A stretch of 64,000 nt of DNA from positions 186,001-250,000 of the forward strand of contig JAPMOS010000003.1 of assembly GCA_027972325.1 (NCBI GenBank), in the 5' to 3' direction. The translations under genes and the position numbers were made by a program. The stretch is from Paratrimastix pyriformis (taxonomy: Eukaryota > Preaxostyla > Paratrimastigidae). Shown here piece by piece: positions 15,346-29,818 of this stretch. The notes beneath the pieces are model-generated. The model was not told where the DNA came from. It saw only the letters and a list, made by a program, of their open reading frames with translations, and did no database searches. Within the stretch, counting starts at the first letter, position 1. Each line of letters begins with the position of its first letter.

Positions 15346-18300
15346 TCAGCCGTCCCTCGTGCGAGCGGCCTCCCGACGGCTCTCTGCGTTCAGAAACCGA
15401 AGGGGCGAGTCAGACGGGGTGGCTGGTGTCATGGACCATGGGGATGGGGGACGGGGTGCATGGGCGGACCCTCGAGGAACTTCTGGCCCTCCTCGCAGTA
15501 GCGGAGGAGGTGCTGGCCCCACTCGGCGCTGTGCTTGTAGGCATCCAGCCGCGAGTTGGCGTTGACGGGCCGGAAGACCTTCGACTTGGTGGCCGGCAGG
15601 TAGCGCTGGGTCTGCGGTGGGACGAGCCGCCCCGGGGGAAGGCGCACGGCCGATGAGGGGACGGGACGGGGGTCGCGCGATCGAGAAGAAGGAGCAGCAG
15701 GGGCTGTGTGGGGCGGGTTGTGCTGTGCTGGGCGGTGCGGACGAGCTCCTGGACGCGCTTGGCGTACTCCTGGTCGGCCAGGCGCTGGTCCTCGGTGATG
15801 CGGCCCAGCTGGGCCTGCAGGTCGGCCTGCCTGGCGGCCAGCGTCTGCACGAGGGCCTCCCGCTCGCCCAGCCTGCCCAGACACCACCCACCAAGGACAA
15901 GGATCGGGCAGGCCACGGACGGCGGATGAGCGGATGGTCACAGGAGAGGGGACGGGGGCAAGACGAAGGGGCAAGGCGAAGGGGGCAGGGCGAAGGACAA
16001 AACAGGCGGCGGGGGGGCAGACTGTGCGGCGGCGGCGGCGGAATCCTTGAGGAATGTTTCGAGGGCGGCCCCGCTCCTGTCTCGGAGGGCGCGGGCGTCC
16101 TCGAGGGCTTGGCGCTTGTGGGCCGTGTCGGCCTCGAGGCGGGCCACCTCGGCCCCGAGCTGGGCCAGCTGGTCGCGGAGGCCATCCTGTTGGCCCTTCC
16201 GGGCGGCGTCCTGCAGGCGCTGCGGCTGCCCCGCCGCCCAGCGGGTCCGCAGGGACTCCGTGGCGGCCGTCAGAGCCTCCAGGGCCGCCTGCTGCTGCTT
16301 GAGGGCCTCGGCGGCCTCCTCGCAGCGCTGGCCCAGGGCCGCCCGGGCCTCCTCCTGCTTGGCGGCCTGCTCCCTGATGGCGGCAAGCTTGGCGGCACGC
16401 TCGGCCTGGTCGCCCGCGGCAACCTCCCGCTGTGGGCCCCAACATACCGGGACGCACCGCAAATGAGCCTGAGGGCCGCGCCGGGGCGGGCAGGAGCGGG
16501 GCAGGAGGGCGATGGGGGATGGAGATGGGGCATGCGGCATATGGGGCGGACCTCTTCCCTGAGGGCGTCGACCTCTTCCCGGCAGGCGGCGATGAGCTGG
16601 GCCAGCTCGCCCGCCCGCTGGGTAGCCTGCGGCCCCAGAAGAGTCAGGAATAACGGACAGAGCCGGAGTGGGCATGCGGATGGGTGCATGGCACGGGTGC
16701 ATGGAGGACGTGTGGGGACATAGACGTGAGGACGTGTGGGAGCAGGAGCGACGCACCTGGGTGGTGGTCCGCTGGGCGCGGCCGAGGTCGACGCGGCGCT
16801 GCTCCTGGAGACGATCCACCTCCTGCTGGAGCCGGGTCTGCACGGGCGGGACAACAAGAAGGGGCCGAGAGGGCGGGCGGATGGGTGGGTGAGGAAGGCA
16901 CGGACGTGGGGCGGCAGCGACAAGGGGCAGGTGTGGGGGCGGAGGGGACGAGCGGGAGGGACCTTCTCTGCGATGAGCTCCTGGAGGTCGCCCCGCAGGG
17001 CGGCCAGCTGCTGTGCCAAGGCCTGCTGGGCCTGCTGGGCGGCCTCGCTCTCGGCCTGCCCCTCCGCACGGGCCGCCTGCACGCGCGCCCTGCAGGCCGA
17101 CGAGCGGGCGGTTCGTGGAGGGACGGGGTGCGGAGAGATGACGCCATCCACAGGGGGCAGTCAGGAGGAGGGGGCAGTCAGGAGGAGGGGGAGGCGTGGG
17201 GGCGGGGGCGCAGGACGGACTGGGACTGCTGCTGGCGCCCGTCGAGGGCGCTGTGCAGGGTGGCCTGGGCCTTGAGGTCGGCGTTCTGGGCCTCGAGGGC
17301 GGTCATGCTGTCGGCCAGCTCCTCCTCGAGGGCCGTCAGGTCGGCGATCTCCTGTCCGCCCCCAGCCCCAGCCCCAGCCCGCACCCCCGCAGGCGGAGGA
17401 CCCGCGACCATGTGAGGCCATGGGGCGGAGGGCGGGCGGGCGTGGAGGGGGTGCGCATGCGGGGCGGGCAGGGACCTCGGTCTGGTTCTTCTTGAGCGCC
17501 TGCTGGGCGGCCAGGGCGGCCTCCAGCTCGTGCTGCCGGGCCTCGGCCTCCTCGACGGCCCCCTGGGCCCGCTCCATCTGCGCCACCGGCCAGCAGAAGA
17601 AGCGCCCGGCCGATGGGCCGCCACAGCCATGAGCGGCCAGCCAGGGCCGGCCGGGAAAGGGGAAGATGGGGCGTGTGGAGGCGGACCTTTGCCTCGGCCT
17701 CGGCCAGCTCGGCCGACCGGGAGGCGTCCGCCTGTGCGAAGGCCGCCTGGGCCTGCTCGACCAGGGGCGGCAGGGTGGCCAGCTCCCTGGCCAGGCCCTC
17801 CAGCTGGGCAGCCTTGGCCTCGGCCTGCTCCTTGGCCTGCGCCGCCTGGCCGCGGCACTCCTCCAGCTCCCCCTCCAGCTGCCCCAACAGGCCGCCCCCC
17901 CGGGGCCCGGCGGTGAGCGCCAGGCAGCCCCACACCACAGCCCACAGTCAACCGGCAAGGCGGAGGGCCGCGGTCGGCGGCATCGGGACGGACCGGCGCG
18001 AGGTCCTGGGACAGCCCCACGACATCACCACCCCCACCTCCCACCTCCCACCTCCCACCTCCCACCTCCCACCTCCCACCCCCCACCCCCCACCCCCCAC
18101 CCCCCACCGCAGCGGAGGGCCGCGGGGCGTGGGCAGCGGGACGGACCGACTCGAGGTACTGGTGCAGGTCGGTGTTCTCGAGTTCGAGGGCCTGCTGCTT
18201 CGCCTGCTGCTCGCGGCCCGTCTGGGCGCTGGCCTCGAGCTGGCCCCCGTAACGGATGCGGGCCTCGTCGGCCGTGCGCAGGGCCGCCTCTTGGCCCTGC

Positions 18301-21300
18301 AGCTGGGCCTCCACCAGGGCCGCCTCCTGCTGCACCTTCTGGGCGGCCGCCCGGGCGGCGATGGCCGACTGCTGCAGGGTGGCAAGCTCGGCCTCGAAGC
18401 GCCCGTTCTCCTCCTTCAGGAAGGCCGTCTCCTCCTCCCACTCGGCCGACAGCTGCCGGGCCCGGAGGGCAGACGTCCCGGGGGGAAGGGGTGTGTGCGT
18501 CAGACGAGGTATGCGTGACACGAACGGGGCGTCCCGCCCCCTGGAACTGCAGTGGGGCAGTGGGTAGTGGGGCGGGGGCAGGCAGGGACCTTGATGGGCT
18601 GGTCGGCGGCGGGGTCCCGTCCGGCGAGGCGCTCCTGGAGGGTCTTCCCCAAGGCGGCCGCCTCCTGCTGATCGAGGGCCAGGCGCTGCTGGAACCAGGG
18701 CCCCTTGGTCTCCAGCTGCCGGGCCCGGGCGTCCTGCCGGGTGGCCTTGTCCTGCAGCTCGGCAATCTCCTTCTGCAGCAGCCCGATCTCCGCGTTGGCC
18801 CCCTGGGTGTAGCTGCGCGCCCACAACGGGCAGCAGCCAGCCAGTCAGCCAGCCAGCCAGCCGGACGGCATGGGAGCGGGTGAGCGCGATGAACGGGGCA
18901 CGGAAAGGTCGAGTCGACAGCCGTCAGGGGAGGTGCGGGCGGGCGGGCGGGCGGATGGATGGACGGGGCAGAGCGGACCTCTGCAGCTCGGCCTTGGCCT
19001 CGGCCAGGTCGAAGAGGATCTCCGAGCCGGGCGTGACCTCCATCCCGTTGGCCGCTGCCTCCGCCAGGGCCGCCGCCGCCGCGGCAGCAGCAGCAGCAGT
19101 CGCACGGGCAGGTTTGGCCGCTGCTCACGCCACGCCGTCAAGCGCCAAACCAGCACCAGCACCAGCCCAGAAGCAGCAGCAGCAGCAGCCACCGAAGAAG
19201 CCGATCAGCCGGGTGCCGGCGCCCCAGGCGGCACGGACCAGGCTTGGCGGCCGGCTTGGCGGCTGCAGCCTTGGCGGCTGTTGGCTTGGCTGCCGCGGCC
19301 GCGGTGGCCGGGGTGGCAGCCGGACTGGGAGTCTCCTCGTCGTCATCGCCCTCCTCGGCCGCCTCCTCCTCGGCGGCCCGGTCCGCGGCCGCGCTGGCCT
19401 GGGTGGCGGCTTGCTCGGCCTGCCCCCGCCCACCACCACCACCGACCCACCCCCCAAGACCCAGGTGACCGTCAGGGGCCGCTCACAACACCGTGGAAAC
19501 TGGCCGGGCGGGCGTGCGGGCGCGGCTGTGCGGACGGCGTCGGCCTTGCGGGAGATCTCCTCGGGGGTGAGCAGGTCAGGCAGGGCCACCGGGCAGGGCT
19601 TGGTGGGGTCGTACTGGGGGCTGCGCATCCAGGCGATGGTGGTCTCGAGGCCCTTGCAGTAGGCCGTCAGGGAGGCCAGCTCCTTCTTGGCCGCCTCGAT
19701 GAGCCGGGTCAGCTCGGCCACGCTCTGGGTGGCGTTGACCTTGACGTTGTTCTTGATCGTCTTGGCCCTGCGCAGCCGCCCGGCCAGGCGGCGACACATG
19801 ACGCGCCGACAACACAGAAACCACATGAACATGGATGGCATCAGGGGGGATGGGTGGGGGCGTGACAGGAGGGGGAGGGACGGACCGCTGGGCGAACATG
19901 AGGGTCGAGACGGTCTCCTCGATGTTGAACGGGTGCGGGCTGCAGGCCACCATCAGGGTCGTCTTGCAGTTGCCCCCAAGCGACTCCTGCACCCGCCCCG
20001 CCCGCAGAAGGAGGGGGTCATGATGGGCCCTGGGCAGTCCATGGTGGGCCCGGGGGGCAGCGGGGGCGTGCGTGGGGTGGCGGACCTGGAGGATGCGGGT
20101 GAGCTTGGAGTCGCGGTAGGGGATGTGGGGCTTGCCCTCGGTCAGGGCGTGGATGCAGTTGCCCAGCGAGCTCAGCGACTGGTTGATCTTCTTGGCCTGG
20201 ACGCGCCCCCCACACAACCGCCGTCCCATCCCACCCCCGTCAGGAGCCGCACCGGGGGGGGGGGGGGGGGGGGGGGGGGCAGCAGGGCTGGGGGGGGGCA
20301 TGGCGGACCTCGGCGAGGGTCTGGCCTGTGGCGTTGGTCTTGCGCACCTTCTCCGAGCCGGCCAGATCGATGAGGTTCAGCTTGCCCGACTTGACCGTCC
20401 CGTCGCTCAGCTTCTGCTCCACCTGCACCATGAACAGGCTGCCCGGGGCGCCGCCCCCCCCGGAGAGCACCAGGATCCCATAAGACGAGGTGGAGGTGCA
20501 GCTGTGGGGGGATGCCACGCGATCCCACCCGCCGCCCAGCCGCTGGGCAGACCTGTGGCTGCGCGAGGAGACGCTATTCATCTCTGTGAAGGCCACCGTG
20601 CGGGCGGTCTCGCCCGTCTTCAGCAGGGTGATCACCTCCTCCTCCGTGTTCACGTACTGCCCCCCCCCCCATGGCCGCCCCGCCCCACCAGCCCAGGAGA
20701 TGTGAGGTTCCGACGTCGTAGACCCACTTCCACCACAGGCCAGAAAGGCCGGGCGGGCGGGGGCAGACATCCTCCTTTAGGTCGCCCACGTAGACGCCCC
20801 GGCCGGGCGACTCGCGCACCTGCAGGTTGGTGCTGGTGGGGTTGAGCAGGTCGTGGATTTGCTGCGGGGGGTGGGAGCCACAAATCGGGGGGGACACAGT
20901 GTGAGCGAGAGCCGTGGCGGCCGGGCTGGGGCGCCAGGGTCGCCGCACCGGACGGACCTCGTTGTAGATCTCCAGGAAGGAGCACTTGACTGTCCACTCG
21001 GTCCCCTTGGTGTCGCTGGCGATCTGGGTGAAGATGTGCCTGCGATGGGACAGAAGCGGATGGGTGAAGGCACGGTCCTGAGGGGGAATTCTCAAGGACA
21101 GACTCCATGGCACGCGGAATGATGCCCTTCAGATCAGGGGTGGAGATATCGGGGCCGAACATCGTGAAGGACTTGCCGGCACCGGTTTGTCCATAAGCAA
21201 AAATGGTACCGTTAAAGCCGGCAAGAACATCACTGGACAAGTGGTGTTGAGGACGGGAGAAAAAAGTGGCAGACTCGATGGTCTTCCGGGCGGCTTTCGC

Positions 21301-21513
21301 ATAGATCGCCTGCTGAGACTCTTCGGGCGAAAAAATTGCATCGAACACGAATTCGTGTTTCCCAAGGAGCTGATGAATCACCACACGAAACGGGGGATCG
21401 AACTCTACTCGAACATTTTCGGAGCCAGCCACCTGTTCGCTCAACTCTCTTTTGTTGAAGGGGCGAAACCGGCAGATGACCCGAACTCCGCATCCGCCGT
21501 CTTCTTCAGCCAT
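15346..21513 (-). CDS. Kinesin heavy chain, kinesin-1-type motor with long coiled-coil stalk
   Basis: Microtubule plus-end-directed motor. The N-terminal motor (ATG at 21513) starts [15 protein letters not shown] and carries the P-loop [13 protein letters not shown], switch I NSVSSRSH (about 20550), switch [14 protein letters not shown] (about 20370), [30 protein letters not shown] and [11 protein letters not shown]. The neck junction [11 protein letters not shown] is typical of kinesin-1. The remaining 4.5 kb encodes Ala/Glu/Gln-rich coiled coil split by many GTCCGC introns, several with repeats. The tail ([17 protein letters not shown]...) does not resemble the kinesin-1 light-chain or IAK tail, and ends [11 protein letters not shown] at the stop at 15346. 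Early introns are tiny: 21233-21274 is 42 nt with GTCTGC. The motor is certain. The exact stalk exon set is approximate, and the tail function is unknown. Confidence 0.88.
18027..18112 (+). repeat. CCCACCT heptamer array in kinesin intron
   Basis: Short tandem array, first CCCACCT units and then CCCCCA-type units. One of few intronic arrays that is purine-rich in the sense of its host gene. Confidence 0.85.
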
Positions 21514-23043
21514 TTTTGGAAAGATGACCTGACGACCAGGGGAAAAAAGCGAGTCGGTTTTCCCCCGCGGTTGAATCCAACATGTCAGAGGGTCGACGAC
21601 GTCGCCTACACAGGTGGGGCAGCTAGAGGCGACTTCTGGTCACGTGTGCGATGTGCTGTCGGCGCGGGTCAGGTGAAGTTTGGTGCATTTTGTTGAAAAT
21701 TTGAAAATGTTGCAACGACAATGATGGTTTCCGTCCCCCCCTTAGTGTACGGGGAAAAAACGTGTTGGCCCGGGGACAATGGGGCAATTGCCGGAGAAGA
21801 ACGATGAAAGGGGTGAGGGAAGAAAGAAAGAGAGGGAAGAGGAGACGATACAAAAGGAAAAGAAGAGGATTCATTTCAAGAAAAGGGACAAAGTGTACAA
21901 GGTTTTGAAAAATTTGAAATTTTGACAGGGTTGTGCCCGCCGTTATGCCGGTTTGAAGGGGCCGCGAACGAAAATCTCCCTTGACGTTCGGACGTCCCAG
22001 TGGTCTTCTTCAACAGACACAAGGTGAAATTGATCCCCAGCGATCGAGTCCGACCTGCGACCACACAAGACATCGATGGTCGATATCAGGTTTTGACCTC
22101 GAAGCGGCTCGGGTGCTTCGTGGGGGAGCCCAAACACCCTCGGTACGTTGAGGGAAGGCCCCCTTGCTACATTATTACGAGACAAGACCATTGACTTCCC
22201 GGCCCCCGCTGCAGGGCCCCTCTGACTTTGCCCCGGTGCCATACTGGGGGGTCGTCCGAAGGGTGTTGGTCATCACTCGGTCCATCTCCTGGCCGGCTGA
22301 ACCCAGTGCCACGCCCCCAGGTCGTCGCAGTCACTCGAGTGTCCCCTCCCCTCGGTGCCCAGGGGAAGCCCGGCCGCCCCGCCTGCGCCCCCTGGTTGGC
22401 CCGGCCCTCGCCTCCCCTGTCAACTTGTTTTGCACCCCTGCCCCATCACCATGACCAGGTCCGGGTTCGCGGAGGGTGTGATGGGCCACTGATCCTTCGA
22501 CAGGATCTCGGGACACGGGGCTCGCGAGGGTGCCGGTTGAAAGAGGCAGCCCGCTCCGGATCACCCCCATCGAGGGGTTCGCATCGTGGGGAGGTGGGTG
22601 TCCGGGAGGTCTCATGATGATTCACCTGGAAACGCGACACCCTGCCGAGTGGCAGATCCAACTCGCCTTGCGTTGGACACACCACACCTCCTCACCCCTT
22701 GCCCCCTGGCCCCCGTTGACCTGACGGCTGCGTCCCCCCATCTGGTGACGGACCTAACCCCAAGGGCCCCTGGGCCCCTTGACCCCCCGATACTTCTGTG
22801 TTGTGCCACCATCCCCCCGACCCCCACTGGAAGGGAACCCAAGATACCAGTGTGTAGCCCCACTCAGCCTCGTCATACTGCGCGAATTGGATTGGGCCTT
22901 CGGTGGACGGGTGGGAGGCGGTGGGGACCGGAAGGGCGTCAAACATGGGTTTTTTCAATCCTTAGGTACACTAAGGGGCCCTCTCAGCAGACGTTTTCGA
23001 AAATCAGTCTCGTGTTAGTGCAACCTCGTGGGAGGCTATCGAT
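21514..23043. other. 1.5 kb region without a convincing gene
   Basis: Lies between the kinesin start and the phosphatase stop. The left third is AT-richer than the surroundings and contains one copy of the dispersed repeat (21751-21876). The rest has several short overlapping open frames on both strands, about 60-160 residues, with no domain or family signal. No tRNA or rRNA is visible. It may hold the 5' UTR and promoter of the kinesin. Confidence 0.5.
21751..21876 (+). repeat. Dispersed repeat, copy A
   Basis: Begins with G and A runs, then ACGTGTTGGCCCGGGGAC, a core containing CAATTGCCGGAGAAGAACG, a purine-rich GAAAGAAAGAGAGG tract, and an end at AGAGGATTCATTT. Further copies lie at 62991, 63208, 63267 and 63685. 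Confidence 0.85.
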
Positions 23044-25305
23044 TCATGGGTTCCCGTGAACGGTCAGTTTGAAAGCCGGTGAGATGGAACCAACCGTCCC
23101 AGTTGGTCTTCCCATGGGACTTAACCCCGAGAAGCCATGGATGGGCCTGAGCTCGTTGGCTCGGATGGCTGTCGGAGCGACACCGGAGCTGTTTGGCGCC
23201 GAGGGTCGCGAGAAGGGGGGAACAAACGGGGGCAGAGACATGAATGCCAGTGGAGGAGATGGCGCGGGAACCCCAGGGTATAAGGGTCGTTGTGGAGGGA
23301 GTGGCGACTTGGGGACGGGGGTCGGGAGGGGGGCCGTGGCGGGCTGTGGTCGTGGAGACGCTGATAGAGAAGTCAGCGGAGGGTGCAATCGGATGGGCGC
23401 ATGGCCCTGAGGGGGAGATGCAGCGGGTGCAGCGGGTGGCGGGCCGAGCGGGCGGAGGATGCCCGGGCGGGCCCCGTTGCGTGGGAGCAAGTGTGCCCCA
23501 GCGACCACGTGTTGCGGCGAACTCTGCGAAGGGCGGTCGGTCATGGGGCCGCCGGGCGCAAGCGAAGTCCGGCGCCGAGTGGGGGGGCTCTTCGACCTGG
23601 GGCTCGCCGCCGGGCGGGCTGATTGCCTCGGGGGGGACTCGGACACGACCTGCGCGAAATCCGGCTGGGGCACCAGAGCTCGCAGCCCCTCGTAGATCTG
23701 GGCCGCCGTCATGGGAGCCCGCGGCTGGGCTGGGCGGGCCGAGTGTTCCTGTGGACCCTCGGCATCCACCCGTGGCCGCGGGAGGGCGTTGAGTCCCAGG
23801 GCCAGCGGGCTGTGCATGTGAGGCCGGGCCGTGGCTGCCCTGGTCGTCAGGCCCCCGGGGTGGTGGTGCCCACTGCCAAAGGGCCGGAGGGCGAGGACGG
23901 GCACCGAGGCGCCGCCGCTCATGGGCGCGGGGGGCTCCCCATCTGCCGTGCCCAGGTGCCGCTCGCTTCCCCTGGGCGGCGTCTGCAGGACGTGCCGAAT
24001 GGTCCGGGCAACGAGGGCGTTCAGAGCGGGTGACAGGGCTGGGTAGCGGCTGCCATCGGCTGCCGGTCCGTCCGCCGAGGCGGGGGCCGGGACAGGAACC
24101 GGGGCCGACGGGACGGGCTGTGGCCGGAAATGGGCCGGGTCCACGTCAGGGCCCACCGTCATCGGTGTGCGTGGAGTGGTGAGGCCTGCCCCGCTCCCAC
24201 TGGTGGGCGGGCGGGTGCGGGACGGGACGTCCGACGGGTGGTAGACGGCCACCGTGGGGGCGGCCGTGCAGGGGCGCCGTCCGCTCAGCGGGCACCGGGC
24301 CTCGGCCACCGCAGCCGCAGGGAGTCCGCCGAGGCGGCCCGAAACGAGGGCAGGCACGCGGGCGAAGGCATCGTCGAAAATGAGCGGTGGGATGACGGGG
24401 CGCCGGGGCGAGCCCTCCGCTGGCGGGGACAGCGCCCGAGGTGAAGCAGAAGCAGAGGAAGCAGAGGAAGAGGATGGAAGAGGCGCCCGCCCGGGCGAGG
24501 CGAATTGGAGTGGTCCCCCATCATCCTCCATGGGCGAGACGACCCAGCCCGCACTCTCTTGGTCTTGGACCGGGGGCTGATGAGGGGCTGGCTGAGGGGG
24601 CGGCTGGGGAGGCGGAGCCGGCTGGGCCGAGTGGCGTCGGGCGTGCCGTCTGCGGGCGTGGCGGGCCCGGCGCTCGGCCTCGACTCTATGCCATTCGGAG
24701 ATGCGGAGCTCCTCCTCCCCGGGGACGGGGCGCGCCCCGCCCACCCGCTGCGACCAGAGGGCCAGCTGGTGCAGGAAGTTGGGGTTCGGGTTGGCAATCG
24801 GGTGCAGCTGCTGCAGCTGTGCCAGAGCTCCGTTCCACGAGAGTTTCTCTTTGGCGATCAGATAAGCGCAGATGATCGTGGCGCTCCGCGAGATGCCCGC
24901 CCCGCTGTTACCGAGTGAAGAGAGATGATCGTCGTAAGAAACGATCAGACCAATGGACCAAGACGCAGCCCGACCGGCGACCCTCATCAATAAACTCGAT
25001 GCACTCAGGGAAATGTTGCTGGAGGTCGTACTGCAAAGTGTCCTGGGCGCTGTCGATGGTGAGTCGGAAGAAAAGTGGGTCGGTGAACTGGGGGCGGACC
25101 GAATTTTCTTGTAGCGACAAGTTGGAAAGCGTTTCACCCGAAGGTCAAGGACGGATAGAATGGAAGAAATGGCGAAGCTCTTGAGTGTTGATAGATCAGT
25201 CGCGGCGACGATGTTTCCCAGATAGAGTCCGGGCCGAATGCGCGTGCAAACGGTGGGTTGGCCCATGACGTGGACGCAGGGCTCGCAATCTGTATCTTCT
25301 CCCAT
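23044..25305 (-). CDS. Dual-specificity protein phosphatase with Pro-rich C-terminal tail
   Basis: Cysteine-based DSP. Starts MGEDTDCEPCVHVMGQPT, then RIRPGLYLGN (DSP entry motif), QYDLQQHFPECIEFIDEG, and the catalytic signature VLVHCGAGISRSATIICAYLI, which fits HCxxGxxRS. The signature appears only after removing a 46-nt intron (24905-24950, GTCTGA...ACAG) that splits the TGC codon of the nucleophile. A second intron (GTCCGC donor) joins YKKIR to AQDTLQ. The catalytic half ends about 24780. It is followed by an Arg/His-rich stretch and some 560 residues of Pro/Ser/Ala-rich low complexity in one exon to the stop at 23044. This tail is much longer than usual for small DUSPs and may be regulatory. 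Substrate unknown. The placement of the general-acid Asp depends on the first intron boundary. Confidence 0.85.
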   Translation of the reverse strand: MGEDTDCEPCVHVMGQPTVCTRIRPGLYLGNIVAATDLSTLKSFAISSILSVLDLRVKRFPTCRYKKIRSAPSSPTHFSSDSPSTAPRTLCSTTSSNISLSASSLLMRVAGRAASWSIGLIVSYDDHLSSLGNSGAGISRSATIICAYLIAKEKLSWNGALAQLQQLHPIANPNPNFLHQLALWSQRVGGARPVPGEEELRISEWHRVEAERRARHARRRHARRHSAQPAPPPQPPPQPAPHQPPVQDQESAGWVVSPMEDDGGPLQFASPGRAPLPSSSSASSASASPRALSPPAEGSPRRPVIPPLIFDDAFARVPALVSGRLGGLPAAAVAEARCPLSGRRPCTAAPTVAVYHPSDVPSRTRPPTSGSGAGLTTPRTPMTVGPDVDPAHFRPQPVPSAPVPVPAPASADGPAADGSRYPALSPALNALVARTIRHVLQTPPRGSERHLGTADGEPPAPMSGGASVPVLALRPFGSGHHHPGGLTTRAATARPHMHSPLALGLNALPRPRVDAEGPQEHSARPAQPRAPMTAAQIYEGLRALVPQPDFAQVVSESPPRQSARPAASPRSKSPPTRRRTSLAPGGPMTDRPSQSSPQHVVAGAHLLPRNGARPGILRPLGPPPAAPAASPPQGHAPIRLHPPLTSLSASPRPQPATAPLPTPVPKSPLPPQRPLYPGVPAPSPPLAFMSLPPFVPPFSRPSAPNSSGVAPTAIRANELRPIHGFSGLSPMGRPTGTVGSISPAFKLTVHGNP

Positions 25306-25432
25306 CCTGAGCGAGTCAAGTTTCTTGTCAAACCTCGCCCCCGGGACGATCCCCCTCGCCGGCACTGACGACGCGGCAACAGCTTTGTTCGGCGACCCCA
25401 GAGAAAAGTGGAAACGCAAGCAGGTAAAGCGC

Positions 25433-28352
<2,920 letters not shown>

Positions 28353-28466
28353 CTTGCGTGGGGCCTGCTGGGTGATCTCTTCCGGGGCTGAGCAGTCCAA
28401 AACTCGTTTTTTTCTCTTGTGCACAGACTTGTTGCTTGGGCACCAAGGATTATTGATCAATTTCAC
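28353..28466. promoter_or_regulatory. Divergent promoter region, NMD3 and RBPMS-like gene
   Basis: 114 bp separate the two head-to-head start codons, so both promoters must sit in or overlap this spacer unless upstream non-coding exons exist. It holds a T-rich stretch, then GTGCACAG. No canonical TATA box is evident. Confidence 0.45.
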
Positions 28467-29818
28467 ATGGATATCAACACAATTGCAGCAGCAGCTGCCG
28501 CCGCCGCAGGGCAGCCCGCTGATGAGGCACCGTCCACCGCCCAGCGCCCATCGGTGGCCCCCGCACAGTCGGATGCGTACACTTCCACACTCCCACAACA
28601 ACAGACCGACCAACCACAACAACAAGACACGGGAGGTGTCGCCACTCTCTTTGTTAGCGGCCTTCCCCCAGACATGCGCCAGCGTGAACTCCACACTCTC
28701 TTCCGTCCCTACAAGGGATACGAAGGAAGCACGATGAAGTACGTGGGCGAACACTCCGCGGTTTGTACATAGAATCGGCCAAGTCAAAGACATCATTCAT
28801 CGATTCTCTCAGAAAGTGGTTGCCTTTGTTTCCTTCAACGGGCAGGAGCAAGCACTCAAGGCCAAGGACGAACTCCAGGGCCTTCAGTACGACCCGGAGA
28901 ACCCCCACACGGTCCTCCGCATTGAGCTTGCCAAATCGAACACCCGCTCGAAGCGGCCCCACGACCCGGCGGCTGAGGCGGAGAAGAAGATGCCCCGCTA
29001 CGAGGCGCCCGAGGCTCCCTCGTACCCGGGCTATCCCGTGCCAGCGAGCACTGGGTATCCCCAAGTCGGATACGACAGCCAGCCCCAGTATGGGGTCCAG
29101 TACCCCATGATGCCCACCATGCCCGCAATGCCCACCATGCCCGCAATGCCCCCCGCACCCGCCCCTGCCCCCGCATCCGCCCCCCGGACCTCGACGGGCC
29201 CGTGCAACACGATCTTCGTCTCGGGCTTGGTGCCCCAGACGACAGAGGAACACCTGCGCACCCTGTATTCTAACTGCGGCCAGAAACGCGTCCGGCTCTT
29301 CACCAAGGGCAACAACCTGAGCGCCTTCATCGAGGTTCGTCCACCCCGGGCTGCCCCCCCCCCCCCGTCCTTTCTCACTTTCGCCGGTTCGTTGCGGTTC
29401 GTTGCGCAGTTTGAGACGGTCGAGCAGGCCAGTACGCCATTAGCAGTACAAACGGCTACAACTTTTGGGAGCAGCCTGCGTGTCGAGTCCGTCCCCTCCC
29501 CTCCCCTCCCTCCCCTCCCCTCCCCTCCCCTCCCCCCTCCCCTCCCTCCCCTCCCTCCCCCTCCCCTCCCCTCTCCCTCTCCCTCTCCCCTCTCCCCTCT
29601 CCCCTCCCCTCCCCTCCCCTCTCCCCCTCCCTCTCTCTCTCTCTCTCTCTCCCCCCCCCCGCTGCCACTCCTCATCCGCAAACCTGCATACAGCCCATCG
29701 CTGCCTGTTCGGCCTCACTCACCATGGGTCCACCCCGATCCACCCCACCCACCCGCCTTTTCAGGTTTGCCCGATCTCCGATGAAGAGTCGCGGAGCCCC
29801 GGTCCCACGTACATGTAG
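28467..29818 (+). CDS. RBPMS-like protein with two RRMs
   Basis: RNA-binding protein. The first RRM has RNP2 [11 protein letters not shown] followed by [16 protein letters not shown] and RNP1-region [14 protein letters not shown], closely patterned on RBPMS/couch-potato. The second starts [20 protein letters not shown] and continues [15 protein letters not shown] across an intron (29335-29409, donor GTTCGT). A Tyr/Pro/Met-rich linker with repeated MPAMPTMP joins them. The N-terminus is poly-Ala and Gln-rich. The last intron (29491-29764) is CCCCT-rich. The final exon gives [17 protein letters not shown] and TAG at 29818. The first intron (about 28751-28816) has uncertain edges. Start chosen at the ATG at 28467 ([10 protein letters not shown]). 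Likely a post-transcriptional regulator. The target is unknown. Confidence 0.82.
29491..29655 (+). repeat. CCCCT/CT-rich simple repeat in RRM-gene intron
   Basis: Pure pyrimidine tract of TCCCC and TC units, with C as the sense base. It fills most of the last intron of the RBPMS-like gene. Confidence 0.9.

Noticed and set aside
21943-22958. Short open frames on both strands in the 1.5 kb gene-poor region
   Set aside because: No domain, no consistent splice structure, and overlapping frames on both strands. Not supportable as genes.
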